Positions 9,715 to 20,889 of a stretch of DNA of 64,000 nt are shown one piece after another. The translations under genes and the position numbers were made by a program. The stretch spans positions 742,034 through 806,033 of the forward strand of contig NW_005179249.1 in assembly GCF_000350225.1 (NCBI RefSeq). Reading direction: 5' to 3'. The stretch is from Chondrus crispus. Lineage: Eukaryota > Rhodophyta > Florideophyceae > Gigartinales > Gigartinaceae. Numbering within the stretch: position 1 is the first letter of the stretch; every line of letters starts with the position of its first letter. The notes beneath the pieces were generated by a model, which saw only the letters and a program-made list of their open reading frames with translations, ran no database searches and was not told where the DNA came from.

Positions 9715-11740
9715 GGCAAGTATGACGCAAACGTGGTGTGACCTGCTAATCAGACTCTTGACTGTCCAGGCGTTACTTTTCTCTAGCCTTAGGCAGTGCC
9801 CAGTCTTGGCCTTGTGTTGGTTCAGAAGGATATGGGTCAAGGTTTGTGGCAAACACGTCGTCCTCTTCTCCTTTCAGGATGTGAACGCAATACGAACCGC
9901 AATACGAACTGGTGGAGGGCTGGCCCAAAAAATGAATGGAAGGATTTTGGGAGATAAGTTACCACAACAACCAGTAATTTCTCTACGATGCACAGAAGCA
10001 AATATGCAGTACAAGAATATTTCGCTTGCAAGCTTTTTGATCCATTCGCTGTGTCTACTGTGCCATTGGCTAAGGGTACCGTTACTTCATGCATGCATAA
10101 TCTTCTTACCAAACGCCACCCTTGATCATAGGGTGTACAGCTCAGCACAGGGCTCGTTGCTTCATGGAATTCCTTTAAAGAGAAAATGGAAAAGTTCAGG
10201 GCGCCACATGGGCTACTTTAATTGAAAGTCTTTCATACAGAGACCTCCGCTACAAAATTTGGGTACAGTATCGCAGACAAGTCCAGCAGACATCACGGAT
10301 CACGTAGAATAGTGTTTTACAGACGTCCCAGACACAGTACAACACCATGTATCTCGTTTGGTCTTCCAGGTGATTTTTCGTCTGCATCATCAAAGGGTAT
10401 GGGACGTCAAGCTTGTAGAAATCGGGTGCTATGCCCACGTAAGAACAGACAAGCAGAACCGGTGACGGCAAAAGAAAACTTCCAACTCGACAAAGTGGCT
10501 TAATAGAAATAGTTGGAAAGCACACAATACCATCATGATTGCAGTCATATGGACTCTCACACCCCTCTGACAAATGCGATACATCTGTAACCGCAATCAC
10601 AACCAATCAACTACAAAGTTGTTTTGGAAGTTGAACATATGCAGCATCGTGAGGCGTTTGTTCATAGCGTGGGACTTTGACCAAATCCTGCACACCAACT
10701 TGAGTAGTTGAACATTCTCGCCACGGCTTACGGCGAAAGTCCGGCACGCTCTCAAGTCGCATGCCGCAAAACACATTTCCTCTTTTTGTTCCTCCTGGAA
10801 GAAAGAACTCAAAAGTCTTCCGTCCAGCTTCGCGACCCGTTCTGATCGACAGGTGTCGTCCTGGTATGTTTCTCATAATTGTTGGAGGGATTTCTTAGGT
10901 GTTTTTCTACTATCGCATCCTCGTTTGATGGTCAATACACACCATCGCGAGTTTCATCAATCGCTCAATTACCATCCTGTAAGTGCTTCCGCAATTCTTG
11001 TCTCTGATCAAAGTCTATTGCCTCTGCAGACAGCAATGTCTGATCACTTTAGTTGCCCGCCCATGTTGCCAGTGCAACAATCCGACTTTGCTTCTTTTTT
11101 TTTTCATGCCAGAGAGGATTGCTGCATGCCGCTACAGTATTCGCTTTGAACTGTTTGGCTGTCACGTACCGTCTCTACAAGGGATACCACTGGATCCCTT
11201 CACACATATTCGTGCTTGTCGAAAGTATCATTAAGTTGGGCATGTCCCGATTCATTTGTTGTCGTAGCGGGGGTTTGCGGTCGTTGCGAGAAAGTCTTTC
11301 GGTCATTCGCAAGATTCTTGCAGAAGACAAGGATAAACTCTGCAACCAAAGAAGCGGGAAAAAATGGCTCGTCGATTCAGATATTCTCTCACACTCAACA
11401 CAGGGAGCCATTTTGCAGACGAAGAAAAGGAGCAGCCGCAGAATTGTTATCGACAGCCGTTGCAGGTTGTTGCAGGTTGTCACAAGGGATTTTTTGTCCG
11501 TAAATCAATCTTGACAAGCTAGCTTCGGCTCTGCTGTTCTAAGCGGCTTCACAAACTACGCTCGGGCGAAACAATCCGAAATTTACTACGGAGCGAGTGG
11601 CCGTTTTCTTGGCATGGGTCCAGACAACGTATGGCAACTTTATTAGATAAGCGAAAGAAAGATGGGACTGTTCAATGGTCTAGCTGCATGTTGGAACTTG
11701 TGCAAGGATGCTAGTACGACTGACATTCTTCTTGGTGGTA
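9715..11740. other. Non-coding stretch
   Basis: About 2 kb without a credible gene. It holds two copies of the TACAGTA heptamer (10264, 11133) and a small direct repeat of GCAATACGAAC near 9889-9910. Confidence 0.5.
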
Positions 11741-13648
11741 CTACACTAAAACTTCGGACACGAACGAATCCGTCCGTCTTTTGAACTCGATCAAACTCGA
11801 GTAGGTCCGATCACTAACGGCAATATACAAACCTTCTGCACTCGGAGTTAACGCGATTCCAGCGATTTCTCCGAAAAGGTCAATTTCCTGGCACGTATCA
11901 AACTCTCCGCGATTGACGTCAAATATGTGTACAAAGTCACGCGGCTCGGCCATCATGAGGTGGGTTCCACAGGACGAAAAGCGGAGAGAGCGTACGGCCC
12001 CACCCACAGCATCAAGAACGCAAAACGACTGAGACATGTTTCGGACATCCCAGATGCGACAAGTCTTGTCCTGGGATCCAGTGGCAAACATGCGTCCATT
12101 CGGATGCCAGCTGGTTGCAAATGAAAAGTCCTCGTGCCCACGCAAGAGAGCTATTCTGTCACCTTTGTCGCCGTCAATCACCTGAATCGAGTGATGATCG
12201 CCAGCAACAGCGACCATTTTGCCATTCGGTTGTCTAGTGGCATGGTTAACCGCTTTGGCAAACTCGAAGGACGACTTTTTCTGAAACGTACTCATATCAA
12301 AGCATCGAACGCAGCAATCGTTGTTGCTCGTCATAATAGTGCTTCCGAAGATATCGATTGCATTGGTGATGGCGTTTTCGTCATAAGTGATGCGCTTATT
12401 GTGAATGATGGTGCCGTTCTTCAGGTTTTTCGCAATCATCTCACCATAGAAGCCACCCGCAATGACCAGGTCTTCCTTCGCAATCATGGTAGAAATCTGA
12501 ACCATTCCCAGGCCGTTAGCTACGGCATTTCCAGAACCACTCAGGTCGAGCACCTGGCGTTTTCTCCTCGATGCTGCGTCCCAGTGCACAACAGCAGCAT
12601 CGTGCATAACAAACACATCATGCTCACTAGTGGCCCAAGCGAGATTCCTCAGCTGAAAGTGCACAATGGAGCACTTGACCTGCCTAGTATTCCGAAAGAA
12701 CTCATAGAACGTGGCGCCCTTCGTGGGCTTTGTCTTGAGCTCATCGCGCAACGATTCGTTCATGTCCGTGGAATCCCTCCTCAGGTTAGGCGACGTATTG
12801 TCCCTGAGTCTAGTCGCGCGATAGTCCTCTCTGGAAAACGGAAGGTTCTCCCATGGAATACCCTGCATATCAATGCCATTTGCGGCCTGTTCTGCGGTTA
12901 TTTCACCATCCCTATCCGGTCTTCTAGCTGGCTTGCCCCAAATGCCGCCATTTGGACCATTGGTCCGCCCCCTGCACGGCTGGCCGCTTCTTCCCGTACC
13001 TGGAATTGACCACGGGCGGGTGGCATAATAGCTTTCCTCAACTTGCCTCTGGGCCTCGTGCCAAACCTCGTAATCCTCCCCCTCCCCCTCCGCCAGTTCT
13101 ACCTCCAGGTCGCCCATGACATCCACAAAAGCTACCTCCTCGGGGTATGGGCGGGAAGCTTGGTCGCACGTCTCCGGCGGGGAATTCTGTCTGCCCTCCA
13201 CGACGTTGGCGTCAACCCATGCCTGCCTCCTCGCGCGGGCGGAAATGCTTGCCTGGTCCCTGAAAACAGTCAAACCGGTGTGGCTGTGGAGCCCGTGCGC
13301 AAAGGGATACCAGGCGCCCAGCGCGGCATCATGGCGCGGTTCAAAGTCATCGCGCAAAGCGGCCACGGGGTGGGGGCCCGACACATCGGCGGTCCTGGGT
13401 TGCATCTGCCAGCGAAAATAGTCATGTCTGGCGGCGGCCGGAGGCGAGACTGTCCGCGGCCTGTGCGTGGGTTGGTAGAGCAACTGGGGCACAGGCGGGG
13501 GAGTGGCGGTTTCCGGAAAGACTGTGCAGGAGGGAGAGAGGCCCTGCGCGAGGGGATGCGAAGGCGTTGTGGGAGAGGCGTGCGGAAGGGGGCGTGGCTT
13601 GGGATGGCGGAAGGGAGTGTAATGGAAGGACGGGTAGGAAGCGTCCAT
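11741..13648 (-). CDS. WD40-repeat protein of the DUF2415 family (At1g36070 / SPAC2A9.03-like)
   Basis: 635 residues from the ATG at 13648; an upstream in-frame ATG at 13951 would add 101 Pro-rich residues and is less likely because a TACTGTA motif lies between. The N-terminal third is low-complexity and Pro-rich. The conserved part begins near GIDMQGIPWENLPFSREDYR, followed by KGATFYEFFRNTRQVKCSIVHFQ, QLRNLAWATSEHDVF, and WD-type blades with TYDENAITNAID, GHEDFSFATSWHPNGR, TGSQDKTCRIWDVRN, MAEPRDFVHIFDVN and LFGEIAGIALTPSAEGLYI. These are the characteristic blocks of a family found in plants and fungi that is annotated only as an uncharacterised WD-repeat protein. A scaffold role is expected of a beta-propeller; the partner is unknown. 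Confidence 0.88.
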   Translation of the reverse strand: MDASYPSFHYTPFRHPKPRPLPHASPTTPSHPLAQGLSPSCTVFPETATPPPVPQLLYQPTHRPRTVSPPAAARHDYFRWQMQPRTADVSGPHPVAALRDDFEPRHDAALGAWYPFAHGLHSHTGLTVFRDQASISARARRQAWVDANVVEGRQNSPPETCDQASRPYPEEVAFVDVMGDLEVELAEGEGEDYEVWHEAQRQVEESYYATRPWSIPGTGRSGQPCRGRTNGPNGGIWGKPARRPDRDGEITAEQAANGIDMQGIPWENLPFSREDYRATRLRDNTSPNLRRDSTDMNESLRDELKTKPTKGATFYEFFRNTRQVKCSIVHFQLRNLAWATSEHDVFVMHDAAVVHWDAASRRKRQVLDLSGSGNAVANGLGMVQISTMIAKEDLVIAGGFYGEMIAKNLKNGTIIHNKRITYDENAITNAIDIFGSTIMTSNNDCCVRCFDMSTFQKKSSFEFAKAVNHATRQPNGKMVAVAGDHHSIQVIDGDKGDRIALLRGHEDFSFATSWHPNGRMFATGSQDKTCRIWDVRNMSQSFCVLDAVGGAVRSLRFSSCGTHLMMAEPRDFVHIFDVNRGEFDTCQEIDLFGEIAGIALTPSAEGLYIAVSDRTYSSLIEFKRRTDSFVSEVLV

Positions 13649-15065
13649 GGGGATCGTGGCGAGGTTGCAGAGGCGGGGTTGGGGTTTGGGTTTGAGGGTG
13701 GCGAGGAGAGGGGTGCAGGGGGGGAGCGTGGTGGGACGGGATGGAAGGAGGTGGGTGTTTGAGGGCTTGAAGAATTCGGAAGGGAAATAATTGTTGGGGA
13801 GACGAGGTTTGGCAGTTTTTTTTAATATGCGAAATACTGTATCAAGGGTGGCCCGGGCGGCCCTCCAACAAATCGTGCGTGTTTCAATGATGGGGCGGCT
13901 GTTGCATTTTAGGTCCGTGGGGAGGGGAGGGGGGGGGGGAATGCACGCCATGTGCTGTGTGCTACACCGTCTTCGCCCGTCGCCAATGTGTGCCGCGTTT
14001 GTTTAGCAATGTGTGCGTGCAGCGCTCCTGAGCAGGAGAGCGGAAGCTCGCAGCGCTATAGAGATGCAGAAGGGTCTAGCGGCCGACAGCATCTCCGGCT
14101 CTCAAAAACGGTGTCCGGACCGAAGCCCGACTTGATTGGAACAGCCTCAGCGGTCGCCCACGAGCTCAGAGACAGCTAGAGACAGCTGCAACGAGGCGTA
14201 CGTACGGGTTTGTGCCGGGTCTATTGTGGGCATATACCCTGTTAAAATGCAAAGACAGCAAGGCACGGATGGTAGAATCTGGCCAGCATTTGTCTCGGCA
14301 TGTTCGCGTGTACCTCTCTTCTCTCTTTGGCGACGCAGCCGCTTTCGGTCTAGGTTTGCGTCTAGGTTTTATGGGCGAGTCGCCCGAAGTACGCGTGCTT
14401 TCTAAACGGTTTGCTATGTACGGAGGCCTCTGGGGCTAGAGCGTTTGGGCACGGAGAGAAGCGGAACGAGTCTCTACGTGTGGTGGCGTTATCGGCCTGC
14501 CCAAGCACTTGTGCATACCTGCCGTTTGCGCCCAAGTGTCCCAATGGGAATACTGCATGCAAAGTAATGCATTCGCTTACAGCGCGCCAGTCCGGTGTTC
14601 CTGCCCGGTTGCCAGTCAGTTGTGCAGTTGCATATCTTCATTCCTTACCTTGACCTGGCGGACGAGCTCGTCATGCAGTCTCCCGCAAATCTACACGCAA
14701 TGCATGTTACATTCTAGTGCCACTGCAAGTTTGCTCTGCCACCTTCCGAACCTTTTAAAACAACTCCATGTGCATACACAGTAGTCAGCAACCTCACACT
14801 ATGACTCCAACACGGACGACTTCCTCCACGTTGATCCACACGAATTCAACAGCTGCACCGAAGCCGACAGAGGCAGAGGCACCAGACGATTATTTGTATA
14901 ATCAGCACCACTACAACTGATCTATACATTTGCTACACATTCCCACATCCCCTCTGTACAAATAACAGCAACACTGAACAAAACACAAGTATAGTCAAAC
15001 GGGACCGCCACCTCCATCACCTCCACCCGATATCCTAATACAGTATATACATACGCAACATCCAC
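13649..15065. other. Intergenic stretch between WD40 and coiled-coil genes
   Basis: About 1.4 kb. It probably contains the WD40 promoter at its left end and the 3' flank of the gene at 15066 at its right end (with TACAGTA at 15039). I see no gene in the remainder. Confidence 0.5.
13835..13841. promoter_or_regulatory. TACTGTA heptamer upstream of WD40 gene
   Basis: Lies 187 bp before the preferred ATG (13648), next to an AT-rich TTTAATATG. This distance resembles that at fumarase (223 bp) and the 18616 gene (138-159 bp). Confidence 0.3.
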
Positions 15066-15998
15066 TTAATCCCCCGGGCCCGCCGCCTTAACACCTTCCC
15101 CTCCCCCGCGTTCAAATTCTTTCATCCTCTCTCTCATCCTGACACTTGCGGCGGAGAGCAAAGCGTTCCTCTTGACCAGCGTCTTGACATGCTCCTTCAG
15201 CTCATCGATCTGCATCAAGCGAAACTCCCACGTAACCTTTGCCTCCCTTCTGCTCACCAGCTTTGCCCTAGACACACCCTCAGGGGGGTTATGCAGAGCC
15301 TCGTCCTTCAAGTGTTGTCGCAGCACGAGCTTACGCTCAGTGGCGCGCTGCATGGCGGCGTCGACCTCGCGCTTCCAGAGCCTTTCGACGACCGCGTCCG
15401 GTGGATGCAGCAGCGCCACGTTGGCCAGCGTCTGCTCCAGCTGCGCAGACGTCAGCTCCCACGGGCAGTCGGATGCTTCCGCCAAGGGCGCGGCATGCAC
15501 GCTATCCGACGACGTGGCTGGGTGCGACACCGGCGGAGAGTCGGGCATGTCTGGCAGCGAGGGTGACGTGCGTATTTCCTGGGAGGGAAGCGTCGTATCT
15601 GAGAGACCGTTGGTCGAGCGCGGTGGCGGGACGGCGGGACTGGACGGTGGCAGGACGGCCGGGCTAGACGGCGGCGGAGACGGAACGGATACGTCTGTGA
15701 TAGTGGATTGCGGTGGGGCGGGGAGGGGCTTGTCGGGGAGTAGCGCTTTGCCACGATGTGGGACGTGTGAAAGCAAGGGCTCGTTCTTGACGTCGATGTC
15801 GAGGGCAGCGGCGGCGGGAGTCTTGGTGGTGACATGGCGGAGATATTGCTTGAGGTAGGTAGCGGTGGGCGAGACTGAAGCGGGCGGGAAGCGGGGGGTG
15901 GGAATGAGGCAGGGGTGAGGGGTAAGGTGAAGGACGGGGGGGCGGACGCGCTTGAAGCGGACCCGTGGTGGGGCGGTGGGGAAGGAGGAGTTGGTCAT
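15066..15998 (-). CDS. Hypothetical protein with Pro-rich N-terminus and basic coiled-coil C-terminus
   Basis: 310 residues from an ATG at 15998. Residues 1-160 are Pro/Ser/Thr-rich and probably disordered. From about 175 (CPWELTSAQLEQTLANVALL) the sequence becomes helical. It has basic patches (ATERKLVLRQHLK, SRAKLVSRREAKVTWEFR) followed by heptads with L, I, V, N and L (QIDELKEHVKTLVKRNALLS), ending in a basic MRERMKEFER. A basic region followed by a short zipper with an Asn is reminiscent of bZIP factors, but the canonical N-x7-R of the basic region is not clearly present, so I only call a coiled coil. No family is recognised. Confidence 0.6.
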   Translation of the reverse strand: MTNSSFPTAPPRVRFKRVRPPVLHLTPHPCLIPTPRFPPASVSPTATYLKQYLRHVTTKTPAAAALDIDVKNEPLLSHVPHRGKALLPDKPLPAPPQSTITDVSVPSPPPSSPAVLPPSSPAVPPPRSTNGLSDTTLPSQEIRTSPSLPDMPDSPPVSHPATSSDSVHAAPLAEASDCPWELTSAQLEQTLANVALLHPPDAVVERLWKREVDAAMQRATERKLVLRQHLKDEALHNPPEGVSRAKLVSRREAKVTWEFRLMQIDELKEHVKTLVKRNALLSAASVRMRERMKEFERGGGEGVKAAGPGD

Positions 15999-18615
15999 GG
16001 CGAGAGCGGGTAGGGAGGGGACGCGGAGTTACGGGGGTGACATTGAGATGGGGGAGGGGATGGGGATGGGGAGGGGCGGGAGGGTGGTGGGAAAGTATTT
16101 TTGGAGGGTGCAGGTGTGTCGGGGGTTTCAGGGTGGAATTGGAGGTAATACGGTGCAGGTGGGACGGGTCGAGGTGTTCGATGGCGGACGAGGCTGTGGT
16201 GGATGTACTCAGGGGGGTTGGTGGATGTACCACTGTACATCAGTGTGGTAGTTCCAACTGGCCCGAGATAGTGGAACCCGGGATGGAAGCTTAAAGTGGA
16301 AGGCTCAAGACTCGTGATCTGCCAACTGTTCTGGGGAGGGAGCGACCTGAGGTCTTCTGTATCGTACATCTATTGTATGGACATACGGCAGACCTCAATC
16401 GCTCGGTATGGACTCTTGTTCTCTATGCCGTCAATCCCCGATACAAGCATGCATGCTATTCGCATAACCTCAACAGGTCCATCCATTTCCCTGTCCACGA
16501 TCACCGCATGCACGCTTCTTAGGCCACGATTTCGTGCATTCTCCATTTTTATAATATTGGCGTGTATCTACACGGACACCATACGATATGTCATACAATT
16601 ATTGCAATTTAGTAATATTTATGAGCACATGTCCGTGATAGCTTTTGCTATACAGGAAATCCATATACGCGTATATATACGCGTGAGTGAGGAAATGGAC
16701 AGTGGATTATAGAGTAAGTGGAGGCATTCGTTAGAGGCAACTGAAAATGCTATTCCAGAGTGCTTCCGGGCCTTACTAATGGGATTCTCTTCAATCTATC
16801 AGCAAAGATGCGCTTGTGAGATGTTTTTTCTAAGTGCAAAAAAAAAATTAAATGGAGAAATGTCACAATGAACGCAGAAGAAAAGTCTACCGCATCTGAT
16901 TGCATCACCTTCGTGTCGCTCATGAAACAATCCTAGCTTATCTTGACAGAGTGTGCGCAAAGCACACAACAAGTATAGGACCGAGACTCAAGCTCCCAAT
17001 ACCCGTGGGTCGGCCACAGCTCTGATAAGAATTTTGCAGAGAACCTCTTTCACTGACCAACTAGCGTTTGCATAAGTAACATACAAAAAAAAGGTACACT
17101 GCATGTAGATATCTTATATCCCTCATGTAAAGTAATGAGTGGCCTCGAAAAACGCCGGAAAAAGTGGCATTCAGTAAAAATTCCTAGAACAAAAAACACA
17201 CACACAACTGGGTAGTTCACTAGAAAACGATCCTAGAGCCGGTGACTTACCTTGAAAAGAACTTTCCCAAAATCAAACAGGATCCTTCTAGTATTGCGGT
17301 ATTTTTCACATTGCAGCAACTATTCAAATATGTCAATTCAAAGGCTATACTTGCTTTTCGCATAGGGATTCCCATCGTATGTAGCTATTTAACATCTCAT
17401 CTGCCAGTTGTTCTCTCCTGGAGCTTACGAATTATTCTACACCCGTCTTTAGAAAAAAAATCATCTTGCGGGAAATGTGATTTGTCCTTTGTGGATACGA
17501 ATGCATCACAACATCTGAAATATGCTGGGACCAGCTAGAGTGACAGCATAAGACACAACGATGTGTGCAGAGCTCTGCCAAAAATCTGACGAGCACCCAT
17601 GACTCACTATTTAGGGGTGTCCCTGTCTCGATTGGCATAGCGATCTTTGCATACCATGACTGCCACTACTGGCAATACTATATCTGGGAAGTTAAAGGGC
17701 GATTACGTATTGGTTCATATTCGCCTCTACCTTTCCAGATATATTTTTTAAGAAAGGAAGCATTTTTCATCATATGGGCTCATTTTCGTCCTTTGAGAGT
17801 TGAAAATGTAGAATCGAGGGGAAACGAACATTCCGTTCGTTCGTACTAAGTATTGTACTAAGAAGTATTACATCCGGCGGCAGTGGCCGGTGGAGAAAAT
17901 TAAATTATTCAACAAGATATTGTGTCTATGCAGAGGTCTGACTAAAAATTGATTTGATGATGAAAAAGTCGAAATCCGATAGAGAACATGTGAGAGAAGT
18001 GGTTCATGTTGAAATATTTCTACGGCATCTCTGTCAACATCAATCTGCCGTCAGTGGGTGCGGTACCTAAGTCAAAGCATTGTTTATACAAAGTGTATAC
18101 ATAGTCATGGTAAAACGGCAGATGGCGGGGTGACCATACGGTAGGATTGCACTGCAATCATTACGGGGGAGGGCGTACTGCACTGCGTGCGAGCATGTGA
18201 GCTGTGTGATGAGGGCCAGTTGCCAGTTGAGAAAGAAGCTCAGAACGGGACTGGCCTGGCTACAGGCTTTCTAAGTGCTTGGGGCTTCTTCAGTGCGAAC
18301 TGCACCCGTTTTGCTTTGTATGACGTTTGAAAATCACAATGGGGTCTGCTGCCGAAAGTCTTCCCCGCTGTTTACACGTGGATTGGACCAGAAGACAGCA
18401 GGATGAGGTTGGAACAGAGATGGTAGGAACACCGTGGGGGAAAACCTCGCCTCGCCTACTGTACCCTTGGGTACTGTACGGTGCGTCCGGGAACAGCCTT
18501 TTTTCTACTCCAACAAGCGGATTCCGTGCTCAAGGGTTTTGTGGTTCTGCAGGACTGCCCATTCCCACATCCCACACACGCAGCCGCAACCGTCCTTCCC
18601 AAATGCGCACGCCAC
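15999..18615. other. Long non-coding, partly AT-rich stretch
   Basis: About 2.6 kb. From about 16540 to 18000 the base composition shifts to AT-rich, unlike the GC-rich genes around it. Open frames there are short. A palindromic ATATACGCGTATAT sits at 16663-16676. No gene can be supported. Confidence 0.55.
18457..18478. promoter_or_regulatory. Pair of TACTGTA heptamers upstream of the small membrane-protein gene
   Basis: Two TACTGTA copies, 15 bp apart start to start, 138-159 bp before the ATG at 18616. This is the densest occurrence outside the LTRs. Confidence 0.35.
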
Positions 18616-18891
18616 ATGACTCCTCCCGACAACCCAGACATCTCCCCACCTTCCTCCCCGCCTCAATCTCTCTACTCTTCCTCAGCTTCCCCCAACCCCC
18701 TTGCCTTCCACCAAGGCTTCTTTATCGGCGCCCTGTGCGGCCCGCTCCCCGTAGCCGTTGTCGTCTACGTTGCACCGCCCGCCCGCTCCGCCCGCGCCGC
18801 CTTCACTCGCGGCGCGGGCTACGGTCTGGCACTCTGGCTTTTAGGCTGCGTCCTCATCCTCGTTCTCTTCCACACCTGGAGCGATAGCTAA
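18616..18891 (+). CDS. Small two-TM membrane protein, unknown function
   Basis: 91 residues from the ATG at 18616. The frame is open upstream to 18481, but the extension would overlap the heptamer-bearing promoter region. A polar Pro/Ser-rich N-terminus (MTPPDNPDISPPSSPPQ) precedes two hydrophobic helices: about residues 33-51 (GFFIGALCGPLPVAVVVYVA) and 68-86 (GYGLALWLLGCVLILVLF), joined by a basic loop with four Arg. It ends HTWSDS. Both termini are probably on the same side. No family recognised. It is GC-rich like its neighbours and lies 360 bp before the ChaN-like gene on the same strand. Confidence 0.55.
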   Translation: MTPPDNPDISPPSSPPQSLYSSSASPNPLAFHQGFFIGALCGPLPVAVVVYVAPPARSARAAFTRGAGYGLALWLLGCVLILVLFHTWSDS

Positions 18892-19253
18892 CCACCGAGC
18901 CGCTCCACGCACCCCCAGCCTTTTCCAGGGGCGACCCCCGAGGCTGTGAAGTGTCTACAGCCGCGGTCGGCAGCTGCGGTCGGCAGCTGCGGTCTGCAGT
19001 GCAGCTCGCCACTGCCTGCACTGACCAATATCCACGCGACACTTGGCACCTCGCGACACGTCACGCCGCCAAGCAACAAGCAACCTCGCCGCCACGATCT
19101 CACCGAAAACTCGGCCCAACACGCTTTTCCACAAAAAAAACCTCGCTGTGACGTGTTCTGCGACTTGACGTTAACTTAACCGCCCCCTCCCTTGTGCCGT
19201 CTCTGCAAACTTGCTTCCCGCTCGACCCACACTTCGCCCAGAACACAGCTCTC

Positions 19254-20516
19254 ATGTCCGTCTTCCTCCCGCCGCCTGCACTCCCCACGCAGCCGCCCCC
19301 GCGCCCCGTCCGCCACAAGACCGTTCGCCGCCCGCGCCTCCACTGCACGTGCGCCACCTCGCTTCCCCGCCGCCGCCTGCTGCGTACATTGGCCGCTGCC
19401 GCTGCGGGGCTGGTACTGCCCACACCCGCCCCCCGCGCCGCCACGCTATGTTGGCCTGCCACTTGCACGACCGTGACCCCGGCTAAGGCCCCGCCTGCGT
19501 ACACTGTCTTTTCAGTCGTCCCAACGTCGCTGTCCGATGTCAACCTCACCCCGCTCTCCATTGCCGAGGTTATTGACGACACGGCGACTGCCCGCGCCGT
19601 CCTTTTGGGCGAGCACCACAATTCGCTTGTAGACCACGCTCTCGAAGCAAGGATCATTGATGAATTGAGGCGTAAGGGCGAGCTCGTCGTCGGGCTGGAG
19701 ATGGTGCAACAGCGCTTCCAGGATGCCCTGGATCGCTTTGTCTCAGGGAACCTGGACGAGCTGGGCTTGTACGTAGAGACTGAATGGGAGACGCGCTGGG
19801 TATGGCCATATGAAAACTACTTGCCCGTATTGCGCGTGTGCCGTAAGTATCACATCCCGCTCGTCGCGCTCTCGCTCAATTCCGAGGTGCTCAGCAAGGT
19901 CAAGGCAGAGGGAGGGATTGAAAACTTGTCTGCAGAGGAGATGCGCGCACACATAGGGGATCCGGCAGCTTTTGTCACGATTTCCAAACTCCCGGCCTTC
20001 AAGAGGTACATTAGCGAGATTATCACCCCGAGCTATGCCTCACATTATAGGAGGGGCTTGCTTCCAAACACGGCCAACTTTGCCTCGTTTTACACGGCCC
20101 GTGTGTTAAGAGATGAAGCCATGGCCACCTGCACAGTGCAGGCGATGCAGGCAAACCCGGATGCCGTCATGCTTTGCTTGATGGGCAGCGACCATGTCAA
20201 GTTTGAGTACGGCGTCAAGGCGAGAATCGAGGCTCAGCTTTTGGGGATTGAGAGGCGCGCCAACAAGGCCAGGGAGGCCGAGGGGGTGAGCCCAGTCCTT
20301 CAGCCCCCACCAAAGCTCAGGTCGGTTATGCTCAACCCTGGCCCGGCCGATGCGTACGATCCGCGAGATAAGTCACTCAAATTGGAGATGGCCGTGGAAG
20401 GTAACCCTGTACCTATTGCCGATTATTTATGGTTCAGCTCGGTGGCGGATGCCAAGCCGAGGCGACGGGTGAGAGAGTGGGTGTTGCCCCCCGTCGAGTT
20501 CTTGACGGCGATGTAG
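19254..20516 (+). CDS. ChaN-like haem-binding/TIKI-superfamily protein (DUF399), probably plastid lumen
   Basis: 420 residues from the ATG at 19254; the longer frame starts at a non-ATG codon. Residues 1-40 are Arg/Pro-rich without acids, like a plastid transit peptide. They are followed by a twin-arginine-style segment, PRRRLLRTLAAAAAGLVLP, ending in PRAA, which looks like a thylakoid lumen signal. The mature part shows the ChaN/TIKI pattern: ARAVLLGEHHNSLVDHALEA (the GEHH block carries the metal/haem ligand), VVGLEMVQQRFQDALDRF, WPYENYLPVL, LVALSLNSEV, and a late LCLMGSDHVKFEYGV block with a conserved His. Bacterial ChaN binds haem and is linked to iron uptake; plant homologues with this domain are plastid-located and poorly characterised. 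Function here is inferred from the fold only. It is convergent with the acyl-ACP/CoA synthetase. Confidence 0.82.
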   Translation: MSVFLPPPALPTQPPPRPVRHKTVRRPRLHCTCATSLPRRRLLRTLAAAAAGLVLPTPAPRAATLCWPATCTTVTPAKAPPAYTVFSVVPTSLSDVNLTPLSIAEVIDDTATARAVLLGEHHNSLVDHALEARIIDELRRKGELVVGLEMVQQRFQDALDRFVSGNLDELGLYVETEWETRWVWPYENYLPVLRVCRKYHIPLVALSLNSEVLSKVKAEGGIENLSAEEMRAHIGDPAAFVTISKLPAFKRYISEIITPSYASHYRRGLLPNTANFASFYTARVLRDEAMATCTVQAMQANPDAVMLCLMGSDHVKFEYGVKARIEAQLLGIERRANKAREAEGVSPVLQPPPKLRSVMLNPGPADAYDPRDKSLKLEMAVEGNPVPIADYLWFSSVADAKPRRRVREWVLPPVEFLTAM

Positions 20517-20889
20517 TCTGCTTTGGGGCGTATCGGTATGGGGCTGACTTGTCTCCGACGGGCAAAAATCTCTAATCACGCATTCTAATGCGTTCACAGT
20601 AGAATTTGCGAGGTGCTACGGTATTAGCGGTTGCTGGTTTTGTCGAAGGAACCTTGCGCGCTTCAATCAAAGCTCAAAGTCTCCCTCGTAGGGTTCGGAA
20701 GCGCTCACAGTCAAATCGAGGTCTGTCGAGATCGACGGTTTTGCCTCCCTAGAAATGCAATACCAGTCGTCATCTATAGACTAAGTTCTGGAACGCAGGA
20801 CGCCTTCTAGCCCTAACACGATCGTTTGTCGAACAAGTTCAATTGTGAATATTATAGATAGTCTTCTAGAAACGGAGTACCGCTTGAAT
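20517..20889. other. 3'-3' intergenic spacer
   Basis: 373 bp between the convergent ChaN-like and acyl-ACP/CoA synthetase genes. It presumably contains both 3' untranslated regions. Nothing else is seen. Confidence 0.6.

Noticed and set aside
12134..13762. Long plus-strand frames opposite the WD40 gene
   Set aside because: They lie antisense to clear WD-repeat coding sequence and contain no domain.
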